5,002 nt of DNA, from assembly GCA_012964275.1 (NCBI GenBank), contig DTUG01000007.1, positions 1 to 5,002 on the forward strand, given 5' to 3'. Shown piece by piece: positions 1 through 5,002 of this stretch. How positions within the stretch are numbered: position 1 is the first letter of the stretch; the number at the start of each line of letters is the position of its first letter. The stretch is from Fidelibacterota bacterium (GTDB lineage Bacteria; Fidelibacterota; Marinisomatia; Marinisomatales; UBA1611). Under the pieces are notes generated by a model, which did no database searches, was not told the DNA's origin, and saw nothing but the letters and a program-made list of their open reading frames with translations. Both the position numbers and the translations under genes were made by a program.

Positions 1-2479
1 TAGATTCCTGGACCACACCACTTACATTGTATGTTGCCAAAGCACCAGACTGTACCTGCAGATCTTCTATAACGTCACCGGCAGCTGTCATGGCGTAAGA
101 CCCGCGTCCGGGAGCGCCGAGAAATGAAGCCAGGATCCCAAAGTCACCGGTCAAGCTCGGATCTCCGGCTACAACATCAAAAATGGTCCCCCATTCTGCA
201 CCCAGAGAGACCCAGTTGCGGTCATAATATTCCGGTGATTGGGGTTCTATATCATTGGCGATGCCCAAAAATCCTGAATTGGCTTCATTGATCACGATAT
301 AGATATCACCGCTGCCGACTTCCAGGTTAGCGCCAGATACATCAAAAGCGTATTGAACCAATTCGGCACCGGGCGCAGACAGGTCTGCCACCGGAACCAG
401 GTTAATGGGATCACCCACGGGTCCGGCTACATCACCATTTGGATCCAGGTAAGCATCTACTGACCCGGCCACCGCAGCGGCATCCCCCTGAAAACTCAAT
501 ACCAGCCCCTGCAGATAAGCGGGATAATTAGGCGGTGTAAACCGCACAGCAAACTGGCATCCTCCGCCACAGCCGATCTGCGCTTCAAACACATCATCAT
601 AATAGGCCATATCATAATAGGCTACCCCGCCCGGTTCACGCCAAAGCAGGTGGACTTCTTCATCGCCGGGGGTGGCAGTCAAGGCTACCGGGTTGGGCAT
701 ATCCGGAGAAAGAACAAAATCCTGGACAGATGGCTCGGCCTGGGCAGCAACATCCACATCAGCATAAGCGGTATAAAAACCCGGCCGGCGGGCCTGTACC
801 GTGTGAACTCCAACAGACAGATTCCAGAGTGTGTAGGTCCCATCGGTACCGGTCGTATCTGTAACGCCTTCAGAGCTAAGGGCCACACTGTCTATAGGAT
901 CCCCGTTCGGGTCCACAATAGTGCCCGTAATATCCCCAAACAGATATACAGGTGAATCTGTTACTGTGATCATTTCGCTCTCGTAGTTCGGGTCACCTTC
1001 ATACACAGCAACCACACCAAAGGTATAGGTTTCTTCATTGGAAAGCCCCGTCACCGTGTAAGTGGAATATTCAACAATATCAGAATTCACTACCGCATCA
1101 CCCACATAAATATTATAGCCGAGAAAATCATACTCGGTCCGGGAATCCGAGTCCCCTTCATCAGGGTCTTTTTCCGTGGTATCATAATTGTAGGAGCGGT
1201 TCCCGGAAAAATCGATGAGCAACTGGTACTCTCCGTTGTTGCCGCCATAGCCATCCACTATCACATAGTAAAGTCCTGGATCAAGCGTGACATTCTCCAA
1301 TAGAGAGCGGTAGGGATCACCAGCGGAATTATTGCAGGCATCATCATTGCAGGCTATGTTGACCTGGTTGATATCATAAATATAAATTTTTGTATCATAA
1401 CCCGACTCACACAGGCTGAAATCATAGGTCCCACCGGATGTGGCGAACATATAGACCACGTCATTGGATGTGGATCCAGTATAAGGGCAAACCTCGTCAT
1501 AATCATCATTGAACCCTTCAGTTGTGCCTGTGGCTTCAAAAGGGATCCCGGTAACCACAAAAGGATTATCAATCACATCGCCCTGGGTGCCGCCGCCGCC
1601 GCCGCCAGGAGCCTGCCAGACCAGCACCATCTCTTCATCACCCGGAAAGGACATCAGGTTTGAAGGCGCTTCGGCAACCCAGTCAGCGGGTGTCCCGCAG
1701 ACTTGTTCGGTGGGATCGGACGTTCCTTCTTCATAGACCACGGTCACATAGTAGCAGTACTCGGTTCCATTGGTCAGGCCTTCGTGGGTGTATTCTACTT
1801 CTGTGGTGGTACCAAGCTCGGTGCCGTCACCGCTGTAGACAGCATAATGTGTAAATGTCCCGCACTCTTCGGGCACATCCCGGGACACATTGAAGGATCC
1901 GGATTCAAGCAGGATCGGGCCCGTTAGTGCCATGCCTGCCTGCCATTCCAGGTCATAAACGAAAGTCTTATCAATGGGGATCGGATCAACAAATGAATTA
2001 ATGGTAGCCATGAAACGGCCTTCCGTGGTATTGAACTCGATTGTCAACTCGGTACCGGTCCAGCCATCTCCTATATTGGAAAATATGGTTTCGCCATCCA
2101 GAGAAAGGGCGAATCCGCCCGGAGCATAGATCCCGTCTCCAAATGAATCGTAGATGGTAAAACTGTAGTTCCCATGCGGTATATCAAAATCCCATGTATA
2201 CGATGTGTTTGCTTCGGTCAGGTCACCCTCCGCAATGGAAGCCACCAGCTCACCCGTATCCATATTTACCAAGTCCCAGGAAGTTTCACCCTGCCAAACA
2301 TCTGTAACAACTTCTATGGTTAGCAGGATCGTGAAAGGATTCAGCGGCTCATCCCACATGACGATATTCTGGCCATCTCCCCCCAGCACAGCGATATTTT
2401 CTGCGGGACAAATTTCCTGCGCTGTTATTCCGGCATTTAAAAAGAATAGGAATGATATAAGTGTAAGCGTTCGTTTCAC
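1..2479 (-). CDS. Large secreted multidomain FN3-like protein, 3' end cut by window edge
   Basis: Reading the minus strand from GTG at 2479-2477 gives 826 uninterrupted codons to base 2, with no stop, so the C-terminus lies outside. The start is chosen because AGGAGG lies 9 bases upstream and a signal peptide follows at once. Domains in order: signal peptide 1-20; first half of an FN3-like domain 24-46; an ETSW-type beta domain about 49-150; second FN3 half 206-264; another FN3 first half 271-291; a PPC-like domain about 298-425; its FN3 second half 449-508; a carboxypeptidase-regulatory-like domain 511-590; a third FN3 first half 594-618; and a jelly-roll-like region from 620 to the edge. 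No catalytic motif is visible. Such modules usually serve adhesion, binding or display outside the cell, but the function here is unknown. A C-terminal sorting domain may lie beyond the edge. The coding call is very secure; the domain names are recognition by eye. Confidence 0.93.
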   Translation of the reverse strand, partial: MKRTLTLISFLFFLNAGITAQEICPAENIAVLGGDGQNIVMWDEPLNPFTILLTIEVVTDVWQGETSWDLVNMDTGELVASIAEGDLTEANTSYTWDFDIPHGNYSFTIYDSFGDGIYAPGGFALSLDGETIFSNIGDGWTGTELTIEFNTTEGRFMATINSFVDPIPIDKTFVYDLEWQAGMALTGPILLESGSFNVSRDVPEECGTFTHYAVYSGDGTELGTTTEVEYTHEGLTNGTEYCYYVTVVYEEGTSDPTEQVCGTPADWVAEAPSNLMSFPGDEEMVLVWQAPGGGGGGTQGDVIDNPFVVTGIPFEATGTTEGFNDDYDEVCPYTGSTSNDVVYMFATSGGTYDFSLCESGYDTKIYIYDINQVNIACNDDACNNSAGDPYRSLLENVTLDPGLYYVIVDGYGGNNGEYQLLIDFSGNRSYNYDTTEKDPDEGDSDSRTEYDFLGYNIYVGDAVVNSDIVEYSTYTVTGLSNEETYTFGVVAVYEGDPNYESEMITVTDSPVYLFGDITGTIVDPNGDPIDSVALSSEGVTDTTGTDGTYTLWNLSVGVHTVQARRPGFYTAYADVDVAAQAEPSVQDFVLSPDMPNPVALTATPGDEEVHLLWREPGGVAYYDMAYYDDVFEAQIGCGGGCQFAVRFTPPNYPAYLQGLVLSFQGDAAAVAGSVDAYLDPNGDVAGPVGDPINLVPVADLSAPGAELVQYAFDVSGANLEVGSGDIYIVINEANSGFLGIANDIEPQSPEYYDRNWVSLGAEWGTIFDVVAGDPSLTGDFGILASFLGAPGRGSYAMTAAGDVIEDLQVQSGALATYNVSGVVQES
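50..700 (-). other. Third FN3-like first half with jelly-roll-like insertion, running to window edge
   Basis: Residues 594-618 (PNPVALTATPGDEEVHLLW..PGG) repeat the FN3 strand A/B pattern of residues 271-291. A long region from about 620 to 810 then begins with AYYDD, CGGGC (637-641) and FAVRFTPPNYPAYLQGLVLSF (643-663). Secreted FCB-group proteins often carry a comparable 'YDDG...ARFTP..YP..L..V' jelly-roll in this place before the FN3 resumes. Later stretches, such as GDIYIVINEANSGFLGIAND (724-743) and the Trp756/Trp763 region, fit a ligand-binding-type sandwich, but no binding residues can be named. The end of the module lies beyond the window. Confidence 0.55.
596..622 (-). repeat. Short tandem direct repeat, 12 bases with 15-base period
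   Basis: On the plus strand ATCATAATAGGC occurs exactly at 596-607 and again at 611-622. In the protein this gives AYYDM followed by AYYDD (residues 620-629), right at the junction between the third FN3 first half and its insertion. The repeat is in frame, so the gene stays open. Confidence 0.85.
710..949 (-). other. Carboxypeptidase-regulatory-like domain
   Basis: Residues 511-590 follow the pattern of the CarboxypepD_reg family: GDITGTIVDPNGDPIDSVAL (515-534), a TDTTGTDGTYTLWNL strand-turn-strand (540-554), then SVGVHTVQARRPGFYTAYADV (555-575) and a hydrophobic close FVLSP (588-592). This is a small prealbumin-like beta-sandwich common as a spacer in secreted and TonB-linked proteins. Unlike its neighbours it appears uninterrupted. 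Confidence 0.75.
956..1135 (-). other. Second half of second FN3-like module
   Basis: Residues 449-508 run EYDFLGYNIYVGD (strand C with the common 'L.GYN.Y..G' pattern), then a short strand, then YTVTGLSNEETYTFGVVAVY (474-493), the conserved FN3 E-F-G region. The first half, residues 271-291 (PSNL....GDEEMVLVW), is separated from it by the PPC-like domain and a linker rich in Asp and Glu. Confidence 0.7.
1205..1588 (-). other. PPC-like (pre-peptidase C-terminal) domain inserted in second FN3-like module
   Basis: Residues about 298-425 show the order expected of a PPC-type beta-sandwich: a GDVIDNPF opening, NDVVYMFATSGGTYDFSLC (339-357), the core YDTKIYIYD (361-369), the acidic IACNDDACNN loop (375-384), and the ending LDPGLYYVIVDGYGGNNGEYQLLI (399-422). 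Cys357 with Cys331, and Cys377 with Cys382, are plausible disulfides. PPC domains usually sit at the ends of secreted proteases and other exported enzymes; here there is no adjacent protease in the same chain. The domain lies between FN3 halves 271-291 and 449-508. Confidence 0.7.
1589..1606 (-). repeat. (GGC)6 trinucleotide tract encoding six glycines
   Basis: Six perfect GGC codons encode Gly292-Gly297, immediately before the PPC-like insertion. The use of one codon six times is typical of a slippage-generated tract. Changes by whole triplets would keep the frame and only alter linker length. Confidence 0.9.
1688..1864 (-). other. Second half of first FN3-like module
   Basis: Residues 206-264 read as FN3 strands C to G: HYAVYSGDG (strand C and turn), a TTTEVEY strand, the GLTNGTEYCYYVTVVYEEG core (the usual 'L..GT.Y.Y.VTAVY..G' of FN3), and a closing QVCGTP. 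Cys206, Cys242 and Cys261 could give a disulfide in the oxidising exterior. The matching strands A and B are most likely residues 24-46, about 160 residues upstream, so the domain looks split by an insertion. Confidence 0.65.
2030..2335 (-). other. ETSW-type beta domain inserted in first FN3-like module
   Basis: Residues about 49-150 begin with a short hydrophobic strand and the signature GETSWDL (64-70), followed by a D-x-G turn, then GNYSFTIYDSFGDGIYAPGG (103-122). This two-part pattern, 'ETSWxL...' then 'G.Y.F.I.DS.GDG', recurs in secreted proteins of Bacteroidota and relatives and is thought to form a beta-sandwich. The Asp/Gly-rich DSFGDG stretch could bind calcium, which is an inference. 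The domain sits between an FN3 first half (24-46, ending VMWDEPLN) and a second half (206-264). Residues 151-204 in between are not recognised. Confidence 0.6.
2420..2479 (-). other. Signal peptide of the secreted FN3-like protein
   Basis: Residues 1-20 show the classic export layout: a basic start (Lys2, Arg3), a hydrophobic core at residues 5-14 (LTLISFLFFL), then a small-residue end (AGITA) before Gln21. The likely signal peptidase I cut is after Ala20, with Ile at -3 and Ala at -1. There is no Cys at +1, so a lipoprotein is unlikely (Cys24 is four residues into the mature chain). This implies Sec export. Confidence 0.85.
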
Positions 2480-2488
2480 GATTATGTT

Positions 2489-2494
2489 CCTCCT
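2489..2494 (-). promoter_or_regulatory. Shine-Dalgarno sequence for the secreted FN3-like gene
   Basis: The minus strand reads AGGAGG at 2494-2489, a full match to the consensus, with 9 bases to the GTG at 2479. It decides the GTG start: no ATG lies nearby in frame, and the residues after GTG form a signal peptide. Confidence 0.85.
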
Positions 2495-2597
2495 GGAATT
2501 TCCATTAAATATTTTGCCAGTTACGCCAACGGAGCCTTGGTCTTTAACCCTTTAAATTTAGTTACATCACCAAGTTTTTCAATTCTTTTTTCTGGTG

Positions 2598-2625
2598 AGT
2601 ATAGGATACAATTACTATCTAGCAA
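2598..2625 (-). promoter_or_regulatory. Possible sigma70-like promoter upstream of the secreted FN3-like gene
   Basis: The minus strand has TTGCTA (2625-2620), a 16-base spacer, and TATACT (2603-2598), matching 4 of 6 and 5 of 6 bases of the classic -35 and -10 boxes. Transcription from here would start near 2591 and leave a leader of about 110 bases. The gap is AT-rich, so a chance match is quite possible, and primary sigma factors of some FCB bacteria use other consensus sequences. Confidence 0.3.
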
Positions 2626-2647
2626 AAGAAAGCACACCCCAGAACTT

Positions 2648-5002
2648 TTATAAGCCCTGCTGAAAACTGATCAGCCAACTCTGATACGTAATTTGCTCAT
2701 TATCTTTCACTAGAATAAAAGGAAAATCCACGCGTAAAAAGAGATCTTTTTCAAACAACCTTCCCTTTAAGCGCAATCCCAACCCTGCATCAGCTATTTT
2801 TCGCGAAGTCTGACCATTCCAGAATATTCCTGCATCACTGAACAGGGTGATTTCCAGGGTTACCGGCCGGTCTTCAAAATATCCTTTTTCAAAGGCTGGG
2901 GGCCGCAAAAATACTTCTGTTGAAAAAGCGGTTAAAGCGTCTGATCCAGGTTCTCCTTGTCCAACAAAACTGCGAATATTGCCTTCACCAGGCAAATGAT
3001 AATGTTGATTGAATTCTGTCAATCCAAAAAAGCTGCTTTCATCACGAAGATAAGACTTCCTGAACATATCACCGGAACTATTGCCTTCAATATTGTAACC
3101 TTCCTGGTTAGGTAGAATAATCGAGTCTGACCAGATCTTGCCAAATATGAACCGGCTTCTTACTCCTACCATGGTAAACTTGAGCATATCATCCCAAAAT
3201 TTGCTGGCGCGCAAAGACTTTGAGAATTCAAATGAGACCGTTTCAGTAAAACGATGAAAATTCCAACTGGAATATGATCCAATAGATGATGACATTTCTG
3301 TCTCAAGATCAAAACGCCCTAAACCAATGGAATGCTTCAAATAAACCAACGCTAATTTCCCAGGATCATAAACATTTGTTCGTGCTGTATCTATTTTGGG
3401 CTGCAAATAAAATCCTATCCTGCTCGAATGGTAGGGTGGCTTACCGTACACACGCGACCAGGATTTTTCAACTTCACCGCCAAATTCCTGCAGCCCAGGC
3501 TGATTAAACATCCAGTAATGAAACTTTGTCCGGGGAAAAATATGAGCGGACTGGCGCCATCCGCCTATGGACCAGTAAATATGATTTTTATCGGATTCTG
3601 GATCAGGTTCAGTAGCATAGTTCAGCCTTAATCGCAGCCACTCCCAAGGGCCATAGCTTCTTTCCATGCGCAAACCCGGTGTCAACCCATCCAGCTCATG
3701 GTAATAAAGTGTGGGCATCCAGCGATATACAAATTCATTCCTGGGGTTATACTTCAAACCCGGCCAGTCAAACACAAAACTGCTTTTCATTTTGGTGGTA
3801 TTATTGCGATAGTCTACATCCACGGTCTGGACATCAGGATCCAATGTTACCCTCACGGGGTTGCTATGCACATTGTAACGCAGCGTATCCTGGAACCGCC
3901 AAAGATGATTTCGCCACCAGTTACGATGGACACTTCCATCTTCCATTTCAGTTTCGATGAGTAGAGGCATATACCGACTGCCATAATTACGCAGATCCAG
4001 TTCGACAGACCAGGAATCAGCGTCATTTTTTTCTTTTTTCCAGGATTTTATACCATAATCCATGACCCTGGTATCGTGGAGCCAGGGATCAAAGAACCAC
4101 ATCAGATCCTGTTTAGTTGTGTTTTCTACGGATGAAAGGAACCGCTCTTTGTTCGGATGCTTTAGTTTCCACTCAGTATAATATGCCTGCATGGCAGCAT
4201 AATAAAGAGAATCACCCAAAATATATCTAAGTTCATTCAGCATCAGGGAAGGTTTGGTGTAAGCATTCTGCCGGTAGGATGATCCATTTTTGAACAGGTA
4301 AGATGGCCTGCCAATTGGTTCATCATTTCCACTGGTAATGTATCGAATGGTACTCCATTGTGCACCGTGAAGGCTACTGGTAAACTGCCAATATCTCCGT
4401 TGATAAGGTTCTACCCAGTCATCATTGTTAAGGTCAAACCCATGGGGACCATATCGATTCATCATGTAATCACGGGTCTGGACAGTTGTAAAGCCTTCAT
4501 CGAGCCAGGCTTCATCAACTTCATTATTTGCAAGTATGCCATAAAACCAGATATGTCCGATCTCGTGGACAATAAGACTTTCGCGGTCACTGCCATCCAT
4601 TATCAGCATGGGGTACTCCATCCCGCCTCCCCGCAATCGATCCGTATTGGTTACCTGGGGATAGGGATATTCACCAAACTTTTCGGTGAGCCATTGCAGT
4701 GCCCGGATAGATCTCTTGGTTACTTCCCGGGTCCAGTCTTCACCATTTTTTCGATTATATAGTACGTGAACATCAATACCATTCCAGTTGCCATGCTCAT
4801 AGAGAAAATTAGATGATGCGATCCAGGCAAAATCATGAACATTCTCCGCTTGAAAACGCACCTTGCGCCAGCTGGCAGAATCCGGCTCAACATAGGTTTC
4901 TTCGAAATTCTTCAACCAGTCATTAAAATCAATTGTAGTATCCACCGCCACAGAAGACCATCCCGGATCACCGCTGATAACCACTCCTGTTGCACCAACA
5001 AT
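2648..5002 (-). CDS. M1-family zinc metallopeptidase with C-terminal beta-barrel-like domain, 5' end cut by window edge
   Basis: The frame is open from the right edge (ATT at 5002) to TAA at 2650-2648, 784 codons. GTG at 4984 is in frame but is not a believable start, since the M1 N-terminal beta-domain and any signal peptide are still missing. Numbering from 4984: GGGMEYP at 119-125 is the variant of the M1 GxMEN exopeptidase motif; HEIGH at 140-144 supplies two zinc-binding His and the catalytic Glu141; Glu163 in LDEGF, 19 residues after His144, is the third zinc ligand; Tyr237 and Tyr242 (in YTKPS) sit five apart like the transition-state tyrosines of leukotriene-A4 hydrolase. All catalytic residues are present, so an active aminopeptidase is expected. 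Residues about 325-395 look like a beta-sandwich, and 400-778 like an outer-membrane barrel. The product is thus probably anchored in the outer membrane. The substrate is unknown. Confidence 0.95.
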   Translation of the reverse strand: MVGATGVVISGDPGWSSVAVDTTIDFNDWLKNFEETYVEPDSASWRKVRFQAENVHDFAWIASSNFLYEHGNWNGIDVHVLYNRKNGEDWTREVTKRSIRALQWLTEKFGEYPYPQVTNTDRLRGGGMEYPMLIMDGSDRESLIVHEIGHIWFYGILANNEVDEAWLDEGFTTVQTRDYMMNRYGPHGFDLNNDDWVEPYQRRYWQFTSSLHGAQWSTIRYITSGNDEPIGRPSYLFKNGSSYRQNAYTKPSLMLNELRYILGDSLYYAAMQAYYTEWKLKHPNKERFLSSVENTTKQDLMWFFDPWLHDTRVMDYGIKSWKKEKNDADSWSVELDLRNYGSRYMPLLIETEMEDGSVHRNWWRNHLWRFQDTLRYNVHSNPVRVTLDPDVQTVDVDYRNNTTKMKSSFVFDWPGLKYNPRNEFVYRWMPTLYYHELDGLTPGLRMERSYGPWEWLRLRLNYATEPDPESDKNHIYWSIGGWRQSAHIFPRTKFHYWMFNQPGLQEFGGEVEKSWSRVYGKPPYHSSRIGFYLQPKIDTARTNVYDPGKLALVYLKHSIGLGRFDLETEMSSSIGSYSSWNFHRFTETVSFEFSKSLRASKFWDDMLKFTMVGVRSRFIFGKIWSDSIILPNQEGYNIEGNSSGDMFRKSYLRDESSFFGLTEFNQHYHLPGEGNIRSFVGQGEPGSDALTAFSTEVFLRPPAFEKGYFEDRPVTLEITLFSDAGIFWNGQTSRKIADAGLGLRLKGRLFEKDLFLRVDFPFILVKDNEQITYQSWLISFQQGL
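2651..3787 (-). other. C-terminal outer-membrane beta-barrel-like domain of the M1 protein
   Basis: Residues about 400-778 (from GTG 4984) are rich in aromatic residues and in alternating polar/hydrophobic strands separated by short turns and longer polar loops, as in transmembrane barrels. Near the end come LPGEGNIRSFVGQGEPG (664-680), which resembles the 'GGG..lRGY..G' signature of Omp85/D15 barrels, then PVTLEITLFSDAGIFW (707-722), DAGLGLRLKG (732-741) and DLFLRVDFPF (747-756), matching the D15 closing pattern of a Gly-rich strand followed by 'hRhDhxxP/F'. The chain ends with a strand-like SWLISFQQGL. The Omp85-like assignment is by eye. Confidence 0.65.
4257..4630 (-). other. M1 catalytic core: GGMEYP, HEXXH-18-E and paired tyrosines
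   Basis: This stretch encodes the peptidase active site. The order is GGGMEYP (substrate N-terminus recognition through its Glu), HEIGH (codons at 4567-4553), the 18-residue spacer with NEVDEAW, then LDEGF with the third zinc ligand, and about 75 residues later the Tyr pair in YRQNAY. The substitution of Tyr for Asn in GxMEN is common in bacterial M1 branches of this type. Confidence 0.93.

Larger units (their letters stand above)
2480..2647. other. Intergenic region between the peptidase and the secreted protein gene
   Basis: This AT-rich gap follows the TAA of the peptidase gene (2650-2648) and precedes the GTG at 2479. It holds the Shine-Dalgarno sequence and the possible promoter. A 6-base inverted repeat (TCACCA at 2567-2572, TGGTGA at 2593-2598) has a 20-base loop and no following U-tract on the minus strand, so no convincing terminator is seen for the peptidase gene. 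Confidence 0.8.

Noticed and set aside
650..955. Open frames on both strands within the carboxypeptidase-regulatory-like region
   Set aside because: They are in other frames of a continuous coding region whose translation gives recognisable domains. They carry no own start signals.
2205..2555. Open frame of 116 codons on the plus strand
   Set aside because: It overlaps the start, signal peptide and ribosome-binding site of the secreted protein gene in antisense and has no family resemblance.
2567..2598. Inverted repeat TCACCA/TGGTGA as a terminator of the peptidase gene
   Set aside because: The stem has only six pairs, the loop is 20 bases, and no U-rich tract follows it on the minus strand. 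Chance is likely in AT-rich DNA.
4358..4762. Open frame of 134 codons on the plus strand
   Set aside because: It lies fully antisense to the M1 active-site region, which has clear family motifs. It shows no ribosome-binding site or recognisable domain.
4982..4984. GTG as start of the M1 gene
   Set aside because: The frame stays open to the window edge, there is no signal peptide after this codon, and HEXXH would sit only 140 residues from the start, much nearer than in complete M1 proteins.
1..5002. CRISPR array, tRNA, rRNA, insertion sequence or attachment site
   Set aside because: No regularly spaced repeats, no cloverleaf-like sequence, no transposase and no terminal inverted repeats were seen; nearly all bases are accounted for by two coding frames.

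Overview
The window holds parts of two protein-coding genes, both on the minus strand, separated by a 168-base AT-rich gap. Base composition is moderate. Both proteins look like cell-envelope or secreted products of a Gram-negative bacterium. The style of the secreted protein points to the FCB group: FN3 halves of the type 'PxNLxxxxGDExVxLxW..P', a PPC-like module with a 'YDTKIYIYD' core, and a carboxypeptidase-regulatory-like domain. Candidatus Marinimicrobia (Fidelibacterota) or a neighbour such as Cloacimonadota, KSB1, Calditrichota or Ignavibacteria would fit. This placement is inference from domain style; there is no marker gene in the window.

Layout in the direction of transcription (right to left): from the right edge (5002) to 2648 runs the C-terminal 784 codons of an M1-family zinc metallopeptidase. 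Its true start lies outside the window. The visible part has the GGMEYP exopeptidase motif, HEIGH with the third zinc ligand Glu 19 residues after the second His, and the paired tyrosines. After the peptidase domains come about 380 residues that look like an outer-membrane beta-barrel with Omp85/D15-like end motifs. Positions 2480-2647 are non-coding and hold a possible sigma70-like promoter and a strong Shine-Dalgarno sequence. From 2479 to the left edge runs a single unbroken frame of 826 codons. It starts with GTG, carries a signal peptide and continues past the window. It encodes a large modular secreted protein in which three FN3-like domains each appear to be interrupted after the second strand by a different inserted domain.

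The two genes are codirectional, but the gap, the separate ribosome-binding site and the possible promoter suggest the second can be transcribed on its own. The shared theme is the cell surface: a peptidase that may be anchored by its own barrel, and a large exported beta-rich protein. No direct functional link can be shown from the sequence. There are no RNA genes, mobile elements or CRISPR arrays. No wholly new system is evident; the most interesting points are the peptidase-barrel fusion and the nested FN3 architecture.
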